From: Bdellovibrio sp. ArHS
Lineage (GTDB): Bacteria; Bdellovibrionota; Bdellovibrionia; Bdellovibrionales; Bdellovibrionaceae
Length of the DNA stretch: 43,130 nucleotides
Assembly (NCBI RefSeq): GCF_000786105.1
Contig: NZ_JTEV01000032.1
Coordinates: 1 to 43,130 of the forward strand
Direction: 5' to 3'
Positions within the stretch are counted from its first letter, which is position 1. Every line of letters starts with the position of its first letter. Below are positions 1-8,610 of the stretch, piece by piece. Under the pieces are notes generated by a model. That model was not told the DNA's origin, searched no databases, and saw only the letters and a program-made list of their open reading frames with translations. The position numbers and the translations under genes were made by a program.

Positions 1-2953
1 TAGGACGGCCCATTCCGTCGGTGGTGATTTCTATGCTGCTTCCACTTCCGTTCTTTACACTTCGTAGTCTTCCGAAAATGTCATAAGAAAAGAAGGTCTT
101 AGGTAGAACTCCGACTTGTTTTGAAAGAAGCTCACCGTTTTTGTTGTATTCAAATGAACTGTTTCCATACGTGAGCAATCTATCTTGGCTATCAAAGTTT
201 GCGTTATATGTTTTCCCCCCGATAACACTACTAACTCTGTTTCCATTGGTATCATATGAATACGTACTTATTGTACGATCATTCTTTTTCACTTCCACTA
301 AACGACCGATATCGTCGTAAAAGTAATCGAAGCTATTCGTATTGCCTAGTACCGTCTCTACTTTTCTAATTATCCTGCCGGCTGAATCACGTGTTAAGTC
401 ATAAGAAAACAGCTGTTTTGGCGGGATTCCAGAAGAGGAGAAATTTGAGGTATAAGACTTCAGATCTCCGTATACATCATATATTCTTTCATCCACAACT
501 CCGTTCAGTGTCGTTTCTGTCAATCGAGCGGAAGAGGAATCATAAGAAAGACTCATCGGCCCTAAACTCGAAAGCTTAGTGTTTAGCCCATAGCTGTAAT
601 CGATGACGCTTGGATGTGACATATAGTCGGCTAATATCGTTCTTCTTTTAGGCCGCCAGAGCTCATCTCGATCAAAAGATATTCGTGAGACCGAGGGCCC
701 TAAATATAGAGTCGAATGCTTTACAAAGTTCCCTTCATAGGAAAAGTCACTTCGAACATAATTAGACGTAATTAGAGATTTAATTTTATCGCTTTCTGGA
801 TAATAGGAATAGTTTATCGCTTCCGAACCACCCTCAACTTTCAATAGCAGTCCAGAACTTAGATCATATGAAAAAGAGATCCTTTTTCCATCAGGCCTTT
901 GAACGCTCTTAATCTGCCCATCTTGATTATAAATATACTGAGTATCCGTTCGATTCCCACTTAACATCGGAGGACTATATGAAGCGAGGGAATTATTTAG
1001 TCCATATGAAAATCTGTGCTTTTCTTTTCCTGAAGGTTTAATACTTATAAGATTGCCGTTACTATCATACTCAAAATCAATTTCCGACAGGTCTGGATTA
1101 ACACGTTTAATTACTCGGTCAGCAAGATCATATTGATAAAGGGTCTCCTCCCCCCGAATATTTGTTACCTTTTCAATTAGTCCTTTGGAGTTATATGTAT
1201 AATCGAAGGTTTTTCGAGTACCTTGCATTACCTGACTTAATCTTCCCCGAATGTCGTAGGAAAGACTCCAAGGAATATCTGTAGCATACTGATAGCTACT
1301 TGGTCTTTCATAGTTGTCGAGAGTTTCTGAAACGACTACCCCGTCGGAACCTTTGATCGTCAACTTTTTTGTCGCGGCGGTATATTTTGTTTCCTGGGTC
1401 AGAAGCATGCCTTCACTAAAAATCTCGTGTAGTTCTTTTAGCTCTGTAAATGAAAATGGATTTGATAATGATGTAGGCTGCACTGAATATAGAATATTTT
1501 TGATTAGCCCCTTACCCATTTCAGATTGCTCTAGTCTTGAAGTCACTTTTCGTGCGTCACCGAATCGGATGTCATCGGTGGTGACCAGATTTACGTACTT
1601 ACTATTTCCGTAGTTCGATGTACTATTATATGTAAGCGAACCGTCTTCGTATGAGTTCATGCTATTAAATTCGCCAGAGGGCTTGGTTTCGGCGGTTTGA
1701 TAGAAAGCATTTCCGTCATTTCCGTTACCAAAACGATAAGTTGAAATACGCCCCATAGCTGACTTCTTTTCAACCAAGTTATCATTAAAACTTTGTCCCA
1801 ATGTTAATTTCCAAGAAGATCCGGAACTGTGTCTGTCTTCTGTAAGCTTTCCGGCTTCTGAATATGTCATCGTTGAATGATGGCCGTTCGGACGATAGAA
1901 TTTATATAAAAGGTCATTGCCCGAATAGTATTCTATCTTATGTTGCTCATTATTTGGATTTTTGAAAGAAGCTATAAGTCCGTTCGTACCTATTTGAAGG
2001 CGAGTCTCTTGACCATAAGGGGAGGTTATAAGAACTGTGGTTCCAGAATATACGACCGTTGTTTCATTGCCATAAGGATCGGTGATTTTATTTAAACGAT
2101 CGTTAGAGTCATAAGAAAAAGTATATTTGGTATAGCCGGTAAGCTGACTACGTGTTTTTACGTGTCTGCCGAAAGCGTCAAATACATACAACTCACTTTC
2201 ACTCAGCACCGAGTCATACCCATCACCCAAGTCTAAATGTTTTTTTACGGCTGAGCGTCCGTCACCAAAAAAGATTCTCTGATCCTGTTTATTATACCGA
2301 TGTACTACGTTCATGCTCCAACCATACGGATTGAACGATGGGACTCGGTTAGGGTTTGATGTTAGATTAAAGAAGCCCGTTGCATTCGCCGACGAATAAT
2401 ACCACTTAAACGGAGTGCCTGAAATCGGCACCGACTCTCCTACGGTAAGATCTCCTATATTGATAATCGATCCGCATGCATAGCGTTCGTTACCTTCACC
2501 AATGGGTTCGCTATATCCCAAGGCTGTACCCTCAAATATCATGTCAATACTTGCATTTTGTTCAACGCCGTTCTCATCCAACCAGCTCATAGCTATTTTA
2601 TACTTTGAAATGGAGTTTTGAGGACTCAGTGGCTTAAACCTTAGCGTGAATGAGCATGATTGACCTGGGTTAAGAGTAACTCCTCCTGCACAGGTATTGC
2701 TAAGTACAGTAATATCCGAGTTTGCCGTTACCGTACTCCAACTCACCGAATATGGAACACTGCCGGTATTTCTTAGCTCCCCGCCAGCTTCGCTGCTATT
2801 TCCAATGTAGACTGTCTGAAAATAGAAATATTCCGTCGCCAGCTTAGATGAAACTTGTGTAGCAGCGAACGATAAGGGTTTTGTATTGACGGATTTCGCA
2901 GAGGCCATCAGCGAAATGTGAAGTCCTAAAACAATGGAAAACAAAATTTTCAT
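1..2953 (-). CDS. RHS/YD-repeat secreted protein, 3' end beyond window
   Basis: About 984 codons are open from ATG 2953 to the window edge with no stop, so the protein is larger and its C-terminus is not visible. Residues 1-19 form a signal peptide (MKILFSIVLGLHISLMASA). Residues about 45-145 resemble an ASPM/SPD-2/Hydin (choice-of-anchor D) Ig-like domain, including the segment CSFTLRFKP. From about residue 210 onward there are many YD repeats (SYDSNDRL, QYDLADRV, EYDSNGNLI, SYDTNGNRV, SYDIFGRL). A GAGG Shine-Dalgarno lies 5 bases before the ATG. RHS/YD proteins form a hollow beta shell that often encloses a C-terminal toxin or effector. Whether this one carries such a tip cannot be told here. 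It could also be a surface adhesin-like YD protein. The family is clear; the specific role is unknown. Confidence 0.9.
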   Translation of the reverse strand, partial: MKILFSIVLGLHISLMASAKSVNTKPLSFAATQVSSKLATEYFYFQTVYIGNSSEAGGELRNTGSVPYSVSWSTVTANSDITVLSNTCAGGVTLNPGQSCSFTLRFKPLSPQNSISKYKIAMSWLDENGVEQNASIDMIFEGTALGYSEPIGEGNERYACGSIINIGDLTVGESVPISGTPFKWYYSSANATGFFNLTSNPNRVPSFNPYGWSMNVVHRYNKQDQRIFFGDGRSAVKKHLDLGDGYDSVLSESELYVFDAFGRHVKTRSQLTGYTKYTFSYDSNDRLNKITDPYGNETTVVYSGTTVLITSPYGQETRLQIGTNGLIASFKNPNNEQHKIEYYSGNDLLYKFYRPNGHHSTMTYSEAGKLTEDRHSSGSSWKLTLGQSFNDNLVEKKSAMGRISTYRFGNGNDGNAFYQTAETKPSGEFNSMNSYEDGSLTYNSTSNYGNSKYVNLVTTDDIRFGDARKVTSRLEQSEMGKGLIKNILYSVQPTSLSNPFSFTELKELHEIFSEGMLLTQETKYTAATKKLTIKGSDGVVVSETLDNYERPSSYQYATDIPWSLSYDIRGRLSQVMQGTRKTFDYTYNSKGLIEKVTNIRGEETLYQYDLADRVIKRVNPDLSEIDFEYDSNGNLISIKPSGKEKHRFSYGLNNSLASYSPPMLSGNRTDTQYIYNQDGQIKSVQRPDGKRISFSYDLSSGLLLKVEGGSEAINYSYYPESDKIKSLITSNYVRSDFSYEGNFVKHSTLYLGPSVSRISFDRDELWRPKRRTILADYMSHPSVIDYSYGLNTKLSSLGPMSLSYDSSSARLTETTLNGVVDERIYDVYGDLKSYTSNFSSSGIPPKQLFSYDLTRDSAGRIIRKVETVLGNTNSFDYFYDDIGRLVEVKKNDRTISTYSYDTNGNRVSSVIGGKTYNANFDSQDRLLTYGNSSFEYNKNGELLSKQVGVLPKTFFSYDIFGRLRSVKNGSGSSIEITTDGMGRP

Positions 2954-3104
2954 GGCTACCTCGTAAGACTTAGATAGTATTTACGGTAATTGATAGCTCT
3001 TTGCTCAGCAAATGGATTTGAGTTTATATAAACAAATAATGTTTTATTTGCGCAACGACTAATTCGTCTTTCTGGACTTGACAGCTTTTTACCGGAAAGA
3101 TTTC

Positions 3105-3140
3105 TAAAATAGAAAGGGGCAATGAAGCCCTTTTCTATTT
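3105..3140. terminator. Long hairpin upstream of the RHS gene
   Basis: Two 15-base arms (3105-3119 and 3126-3140) pair with a single G-T wobble around a 6-base loop, AATGAA. The stem is GC-rich near the loop and A/T-rich at its base, so either strand ends in a U-rich tail. This is the shape of a bidirectional intrinsic terminator. It sits 150 bases upstream of the RHS start, so it may insulate that gene from transcription entering from the right. It could also be a remnant of an end-of-gene terminator. Confidence 0.55.
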
Positions 3141-3159
3141 TATAATCTATAGACTTTCT

Positions 3160-3318
3160 CATGAATACAAAAAATATCTTACGGCTTGGAGTAATGGCGC
3201 GCTCGAAACTCTTCGCGCTCAAGTTTCATACGTGAACCCAAATGAAAAATGGAACATGATGCAAGAATACCAAAAACTTTACAATAAGTCTTCAGGTGGC
3301 AGTCCCATGGAAACTTAA
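3160..3318 (+). CDS. Small hypothetical ORF or gene remnant (52 aa)
   Basis: An ATG-to-TAA reading frame of 52 codons lies in the otherwise empty 2954-3601 gap. It begins MNTKNILTAWSNGALET and ends KSSGGSPMET. It is followed 54 bases later by a good plus-strand terminator, as expected of a real gene end. No Shine-Dalgarno is visible. A perfect TATAAT (3140-3145) lies 14 bases before the ATG, which would suit a leaderless message, but its -35 is poor. The composition (NPNEKW, MMQEYQKLYNK) looks protein-like, yet I do not recognise a family. It may be a tiny gene or the leftover 3' end of a larger gene removed when the RHS region was acquired. Confidence 0.35.
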   Translation, partial: HEYKKYLTAWSNGALETLRAQVSYVNPNEKWNMMQEYQKLYNKSSGGSPMET

Positions 3319-3371
3319 AAATGTCCTAAATATTCTTGGCGCTAACTAAGGTTTTTTAAAGTAGTTCTAAG

Positions 3372-3403
3372 ATGGGGGTCCCCACAAAGGGTCTCCCATT
3401 TTT
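3372..3403 (+). terminator. Intrinsic terminator in the gap before the RCC1 gene
   Basis: Arms 3372-3382 and 3389-3399 form an 11-base stem with one wobble and one T-T mismatch, a 6-base loop, and a TTTTT tail (3399-3403). It follows the small ORF ending at 3318 and would stop plus-strand transcription. The rest of the gap, 3404-3601, shows no ORF or clear repeat; it presumably holds the promoter of the next gene, but I see no convincing -35/-10 pair. Confidence 0.65.
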
Positions 3404-3601
3404 AATAGTGCCATTTCACAGGACGCGTGACGTGCGCGATATCATCGCACCTTAAAGTTCATCCTGGTGTTCGTAGTGTTCGCTAAAAATCTGAGAATTA
3501 TTTCATGCTTATTATAGGGCTCGCATTATAAAGCTCTCTAAAAAAATTCCGATTAAATTCATATAGTTTGATTTGTATAACTCACTTTCGGTGGTGTTCT
3601 A

Positions 3602-6600
3602 ATGTTGAGTTCTTTCAGTCCCCGTATAGTTGCGGCTGTATTCGGAATCGCAATGTCGGGATGCTCACTTGATGTAAGTCTTCTTACGAAAAATGCGACA
3701 GACCTGCCATCGACGTCACCTGAAACATTTGTCATCGAAAATGGTGCTGAGTTTACGAACAAAACCTCTCTCTCCCTTCAACTGAATGTATCTGGCTATA
3801 CCGAAATGCAAATAACGGAAGGAAGTACCTGCTCTGACGGTGGCTCCTGGGAAGTATTCAACAATGCGCGGACTTTCTCACTAACAGACACTGCCGAGGG
3901 CCGCAAAGTCCTTTCTGCACGATTTAGAAAGGCTGATGGCGCAATTTCTGGCTGTAGCTCCCAGAGTATCATCTTGGATGTGACAGCTCCCTCCGCGCCG
4001 TCAGGCGCCTCCATTGCAAATCCTTACACCCAGCCTCTTGTTAGCTTTGTGTCTGGTTCAGACACACTCAGCGGCGTTAGAAAAAATCAGATCCGTGTTG
4101 TAAATGAAATAACATCCGAAGTTATAAACGACTGGATTGATATCGAAAATCCTGGCATAGGAACTTTGTTCAATTCTGCCAATTGGCAACATAGCAGTTA
4201 TGTTTTTGAATTTAAAACCATCGATAAGGCTGGCAACAGCAGCACAAACATAAAGCGACTTATTAATCCGCGATCCTCTGGTGTCCTTAGTGCCGGTTAC
4301 GCTCACAACTGCGCAATTTCCAGATCAAATACAAAAGTAAAATGCTGGGGCAACAATCCCTACGGAAATCTAGGTTTGGGACATGCCGATAACATTGGAG
4401 ACGACCCAAATGAAATGGCAACTGTCAATGGACTCAGCTTCGGCAGTGATAAGATTGTTCAGGTCACCTCGGGAAATCAGCACAACTGCATCCTTACAGA
4501 AAGTGGTAAGGTCAAATGTTGGGGAAGATCGGCAGATGGTCAACTGGGTTATGAAAACACCAACGACCTTGGCGATCAGCCGAACGAACTGCAAAATCTA
4601 GCCGATGTCTCACTTCCCGAGCCGATGGTTCAATTAAGTGCAGGTGACTTTCACACATGCTCATTAAGCATCACCGGTAAAGTACGTTGCTGGGGCTGGG
4701 GCGGCTGGGGGCAACTTGGAAATGGTGGAACCTCAAAGGGGTCCACCGTAGGCAGCATGAGCACGTTACACATTTTGGATTTTGGTGCAGGAAAAAAAGC
4801 ACTGCGCATAGCGAGCGGGAACACTCACAACTGCGCCCTCATCGATGATGGCCAAGTCATGTGCTGGGGGGAAAACTCCTACGGTGAGCTGGGCATTAAC
4901 AACTCTGTTTGGGTCAGTGGAAATCCCACAACAGCAGTTCAGCTTTCAGCAAGCGATAAAGTTGTCGACATCAGCGCTGGAATCTATTTTTCTTGCGCCC
5001 TTCTCGAGGCTGGTACGGTTAAATGTTGGGGGCGAAACGATGTGGGTCAATTAGGGCTAGGAACCACTTCGAATATAGGTCATACGACAGGATCGATGGC
5101 GACGTTAAACACCATAGACTTCGGCACAACAACAAAAGTGACGAAACTATTTTCAGGCAGGTCTCGGTCTTGCGCTATTTTTGATAATAACAGTGTTCGC
5201 TGCTGGGGAAAAACTGATGTGATAGGCACAGTGGGCTCACAGGCCGGCTCAGTGGCTTCGTCCTCTGCGCTCACTTTACCTGGCGGAAAAATTCCAAATC
5301 AAATCGCTCATGGGGATACACATATCTGCATTCGATACACAGATGATTCTGTTCAGTGCATAGGAACTCAGAATCGCGGTAATTTAGGCTACAATAGTCC
5401 CCACAATATAGATGGTATTAACTCCGTCGAAGCCTCTGGTAAAATCCCTCTTGGCTTACCTTTGCTTTCTCCAGCGAATGCAACTGATCGCGTTTTTGCC
5501 ACAAATAAGCTTAATAAATGTGCCATTCTAAATAATGGCAAAATCAAATGCTGGGGAACCCAGGATGCCGGCTCAATGGGAGACACCCCAGCAACAAATT
5601 CCGCAATCGGTGAAACAGTTGGTTCTATCGTCGCCTCTTCTTTTCTGGATCTTGGGGCAAGCTTGACATTTAAATCTATCAGCGGAAGCTCGAGCTCCTA
5701 TTGCGCAATTACAAATACTGATCAGGTAAAATGTTGGGGAGAAAACTCAAATGGGCAGACTGGTTACGACAACACTGATACCTATGGGAATGGCTTGACC
5801 ACAGAGAGCCGCAATAGCTTCCTCAATCTTCCCTCAACAATTAAACAACTTTGGACCTCGGCCGCAAACTGCGCTCTGCAAACGAATGATTTACTTGCCT
5901 GTTGGGGTCTTGATTGGGCGACACAGTCTTACGGCATCGGAAGTAGCCCAGGGTCCATGGCCACTATTACTCCCTTCACACTTCCCGACTTAATCTCGTT
6001 CTCGAACGGGAAAGGTTCAACTCATGCCTGTGGAATATTTACGAATGCCTCAAGCTTTCAAACACTTCATTGCTGGGGAAAAAGTACGACCGGAGCCTTA
6101 GCGACCAGCGATGGAACAACCCAAAAAAGCGCCACACCGGTAAACCCTGTCGATTTTGGCTCTGCCTCTGTCCTGAAGGTTGGTGTCGCTTTAGAAAAAA
6201 CTTGCGTGCTTCTTTCAGATAATTCCGTACATTGCTTCGGCAAAGGAGATCGGGGTCAAAATGGCAATGGACTGACCGGGAATGTTGGACTCTCTGCTGC
6301 CGACTTTCCAACAAAAAGTAAAGTCTCAATGATTCCCGCTGCTGAAACTCCGATAGACCTTTACGTTGGCGAAAATAAAGTTTGCGTGAAAACCTCGAGC
6401 GGAAAACTCTATTGCTGGGGAGAGACCTGGACAGGAGATCTTGGAACAGGCCTTTTAAGCCAATACCTAGGCGACTCCCCTTCCGATATTAATCTGGTCA
6501 AACCGGTATCTATCTCTTGGGTCCCGACAGATGTGGACGTCGACGATAATATCTGCGCCTCAAAAAGTAATGGGGAACTGTATTGTTGGGGTAGTAATGT

Positions 6601-6703
6601 AAGGCGCATAGGGCATGAAAAAAATCCCACAGTTAATCATGTCGGCATCGCTTTAGACTATCGCATTGAAAATGCAGCAATTCCTTTAATATTGACCGAT
6701 TAA
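3602..6703 (+). CDS. RCC1-repeat lipoprotein with 14 blades
   Basis: 1033 aa. The N-terminus is a lipoprotein signal: a hydrophobic stretch ending in M-S-G-C, with lipidated Cys21. Residues about 30-225 are Ig-like (TAPSAPSG and similar), a common surface-linker style. From about residue 230 to 1015 there are 14 RCC1/ATS1-like units of the form C-A-x(8-12)-C-W-G-x(4)-G-x-L-G, for example HNCALIDDGQVMCWG. Fourteen units fit two seven-bladed beta-propellers. Every unit keeps a cysteine pair about 10-14 residues apart, suggesting a disulfide in each blade, sensible for an exported protein. RCC1 propellers usually bind proteins; the partner is unknown. It stands alone, with a weak GGTGGTG ribosome site. 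The family call is firm; the role is not inferable. Confidence 0.9.
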   Translation: MLSSFSPRIVAAVFGIAMSGCSLDVSLLTKNATDLPSTSPETFVIENGAEFTNKTSLSLQLNVSGYTEMQITEGSTCSDGGSWEVFNNARTFSLTDTAEGRKVLSARFRKADGAISGCSSQSIILDVTAPSAPSGASIANPYTQPLVSFVSGSDTLSGVRKNQIRVVNEITSEVINDWIDIENPGIGTLFNSANWQHSSYVFEFKTIDKAGNSSTNIKRLINPRSSGVLSAGYAHNCAISRSNTKVKCWGNNPYGNLGLGHADNIGDDPNEMATVNGLSFGSDKIVQVTSGNQHNCILTESGKVKCWGRSADGQLGYENTNDLGDQPNELQNLADVSLPEPMVQLSAGDFHTCSLSITGKVRCWGWGGWGQLGNGGTSKGSTVGSMSTLHILDFGAGKKALRIASGNTHNCALIDDGQVMCWGENSYGELGINNSVWVSGNPTTAVQLSASDKVVDISAGIYFSCALLEAGTVKCWGRNDVGQLGLGTTSNIGHTTGSMATLNTIDFGTTTKVTKLFSGRSRSCAIFDNNSVRCWGKTDVIGTVGSQAGSVASSSALTLPGGKIPNQIAHGDTHICIRYTDDSVQCIGTQNRGNLGYNSPHNIDGINSVEASGKIPLGLPLLSPANATDRVFATNKLNKCAILNNGKIKCWGTQDAGSMGDTPATNSAIGETVGSIVASSFLDLGASLTFKSISGSSSSYCAITNTDQVKCWGENSNGQTGYDNTDTYGNGLTTESRNSFLNLPSTIKQLWTSAANCALQTNDLLACWGLDWATQSYGIGSSPGSMATITPFTLPDLISFSNGKGSTHACGIFTNASSFQTLHCWGKSTTGALATSDGTTQKSATPVNPVDFGSASVLKVGVALEKTCVLLSDNSVHCFGKGDRGQNGNGLTGNVGLSAADFPTKSKVSMIPAAETPIDLYVGENKVCVKTSSGKLYCWGETWTGDLGTGLLSQYLGDSPSDINLVKPVSISWVPTDVDVDDNICASKSNGELYCWGSNVRRIGHEKNPTVNHVGIALDYRIENAAIPLILTD

Positions 6704-6737
6704 AAATCTATGCGGGAGCAACTGTGTTGCTTTATTC

Positions 6738-6756
6738 AGGGGCTTTGCAAGCCCCT
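6738..6756. terminator. Hairpin between convergent genes
   Basis: A perfect stem (GGGGCTT, loop TGC, AAGCCCC, plus one A-T pair) lies between the RCC1 gene and the convergent gene ending at 6780. It has no strong T-run on either side, so it may act as a weak or Rho-assisted bidirectional terminator. Confidence 0.45.
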
Positions 6757-6779
6757 TGTGTCTGACAATTTTACAACGA

Positions 6780-7688
6780 CTATTTTGTGCCGTTGGATTT
6801 TTTTTCCTTAGGTGCCGGGATGCTTGGGCCTCCTGTCATCATGGCGCCCGCTTGCCCCATCATGCTGCCACCGCTCACCATCATACCCATGCCAAAGCTA
6901 ACGCCCATTCCAGGAACCATCTGACCACCCATAGCACACGCCGTGATGAAACCCGAAACATCCATACTTCCGCCAATTTCTTGCTTCGGCTTGCCTTCCC
7001 ACTCAAAAGTGACAAAAGATTTTCCCTCTTTTGCCAGCTCCTTTTTTCTTTGTTCAAAGGCCATCTGCGCAGAAGAGATCAAGCCCACACACTGGCTGGC
7101 GTTTTGGCTGCCGATTTGTTTCATCATCGGTTCGATTTTTGCGCAAAAATCTTTATCGTATGTGACTTTTGCTTCGACTTTTGTATCATCCGGCATTTGA
7201 TACATCAGACTTTGCTTGATATCACAGTCCGAACCGTTGCGCTCAAAAGATGTCTCGGCCGCCTTCGTAACAGGATAGTTCCATCCGCTTTTCTTGGCCA
7301 GATCGCGCATCTTTCGCTGCTCAGTAAGGTCAAATTCTTTTTTTACTGAAATAATTTTGCCGTCTTGCCTTTTCACATGAATAACACGTTGAACAGTTTC
7401 AAACTCGGGCTTACCAGAACCGGCAATCATTTTGATTTGTTTGGTCTTATAAACGATTGTTTCGAGACCCTCTTTATTACTACGAGAAACAATGTTTTCC
7501 GGGCGCAAAATTTGAGTGGCACCATTGGCATCGAAAAATAAGGAGGCTCCATCAGGATCCATTCCATAAGTCGCATCCTGAACAGTCCCATTCGCAGCCA
7601 ACACACATTTGTCGGTGACATAACCCATTCCCGAATTCGCCTGCGCAGCTCCAGCAAGCAAAACAATACCTAGAACTTTTATAAACAT
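6780..7688 (-). CDS. Exported protein of unknown function with Met/Gly-rich tail
   Basis: 302 aa. The N-terminus MFIKVLGIVLLAGAAQANSG is a clear Sec signal peptide, probably cut after AQA. The middle is a charged, soluble-looking domain with several cysteines (for example DCDIK and CAKI). The last ~50 residues are rich in Met and Gly (GMGVSFGMGMMVSGGSMMGQ), followed by a lysine-rich end. Methionine-rich exported segments sometimes bind copper, but that is only a possibility. A GGGGGAAC ribosome site lies directly before ATG 7688. It converges on the RCC1 gene and follows another exported unknown in the same direction. I do not recognise the family. Confidence 0.75.
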   Translation of the reverse strand: MFIKVLGIVLLAGAAQANSGMGYVTDKCVLAANGTVQDATYGMDPDGASLFFDANGATQILRPENIVSRSNKEGLETIVYKTKQIKMIAGSGKPEFETVQRVIHVKRQDGKIISVKKEFDLTEQRKMRDLAKKSGWNYPVTKAAETSFERNGSDCDIKQSLMYQMPDDTKVEAKVTYDKDFCAKIEPMMKQIGSQNASQCVGLISSAQMAFEQRKKELAKEGKSFVTFEWEGKPKQEIGGSMDVSGFITACAMGGQMVPGMGVSFGMGMMVSGGSMMGQAGAMMTGGPSIPAPKEKKSNGTK

Positions 7689-7810
7689 TGTTCCCCCGAT
7701 AAATTTTCGATTTTCTTAGAACACGAATATATCTAGGGTATAAATTGTGATTGTTTATTAACACTTAAAAAATGAAACCAGACTTCAAAGTGTTCTGTGT
7801 GACTTCGGAG

Positions 7811-7842
7811 AAGAAAGGCATCCCTACTTTCGTCGGGGTGCC
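7811..7842 (-). terminator. Possible terminator of the 7852-8541 gene
   Basis: Arms 7817-7824 and 7835-7842 pair over 8 bases with one wobble around a 10-base loop. On the minus strand the stem is followed by TTTCTTC. It lies just past the stop of the upstream exported gene and would separate it from the gene at 7688. Confidence 0.4.
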
Positions 7843-7851
7843 CTGCTGAGC

Positions 7852-8541
7852 TTAGGGAGTTTTTAATTTTGGACAGCGTTTCTGTACAAACGCAATCAAC
7901 GCTTGGTCACGGTAACGCAAATAGCTTTCACCGTCCGTGGTGTATTTGAAAATTTCCGTGTTCTTCAAAGTACAGGCAGAATTATTAACATCTTTCATGA
8001 CAGAGTTGGCATTGGGATTAGCCGTGGGTGAACTTCCCATTTTGAAGCCCCCATCCAAGAGCAGCCCTTGAAAATTCGAAATCTCGATACCACCGCGATT
8101 CGTCGCTTCAACATAGTCAGCCACGGACACGTTCGCGCGGGAAATACTTTTAAGGCGCGCCTTCTTGGATTCAAAGACAAATTTATCCCCGGTTACATGA
8201 GTGACTGTCAGTTCTCGGGTGTCGTCATTCCACTCATAAGAAAAGGTTTCCGAGACTCGGGGAAACATGTAGAACTCGCGAGCCGCTGTGGTTTTGGATT
8301 CTTCTCCAGGCCCGTACGAATTGAACACCATAAACATTCCTTCAGAGGTGAAAAGATGGTCGCGATAGACCAAGTCTTTCCAGGCATCGTCAGGAGTAAC
8401 AGAGAAAAAGCATTCTCCATTACCTGCTAATATCTGTTGAATTTTTGTGCCATCACGAAGTTCGCTAAAGTCAGGACAACTGGCTTCATCTGCCGCATGC
8501 GCGATACCTACTGAAAAAATAAGACTTAACAACAAAGACAT
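7852..8541 (-). CDS. Exported protein of unknown function
   Basis: 229 aa with a Sec signal peptide (MSLLLSLIFSVGIAHAADE, likely cut after AHA). The mature part has four cysteines, C-P-D-F near the start, G-E-C-F about 20 residues on, and A-C-T-L and K-R-C-P near the end, so two disulfides are plausible in the periplasm. The fold looks beta-rich (EFYMFPRV, FSYEWNDDTRELTVTHV). GGGGGATCC lies immediately before ATG 8541 as ribosome site. It lies 69 bases downstream of tatC in the same direction but its own terminator and leader suggest separate expression. The 6-base inverted repeat GCTGAC/GTCAGC in its leader may be structural. No family recognised. Confidence 0.75.
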   Translation of the reverse strand: MSLLLSLIFSVGIAHAADEASCPDFSELRDGTKIQQILAGNGECFFSVTPDDAWKDLVYRDHLFTSEGMFMVFNSYGPGEESKTTAAREFYMFPRVSETFSYEWNDDTRELTVTHVTGDKFVFESKKARLKSISRANVSVADYVEATNRGGIEISNFQGLLLDGGFKMGSSPTANPNANSVMKDVNNSACTLKNTEIFKYTTDGESYLRYRDQALIAFVQKRCPKLKTP

Positions 8542-8610
8542 GGATCCCCCTGGAAATAGCTGACCTTATGGCGGAACACTTGTCAGCCTTGGGGGCGGTT
8601 GGTCATAAAA

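Noticed and set aside
2956-3222. 88-residue minus-strand frame ending next to the RHS start
   Set aside because: It spans the 15-base hairpin, has no ribosome site or recognisable composition, and its stop falls within the RHS Shine-Dalgarno; it looks like a chance frame.
2951-3601. Insertion sequence or attachment site beside the RHS gene
   Set aside because: No terminal inverted repeats, transposase fragment or tRNA gene were found near the boundary.
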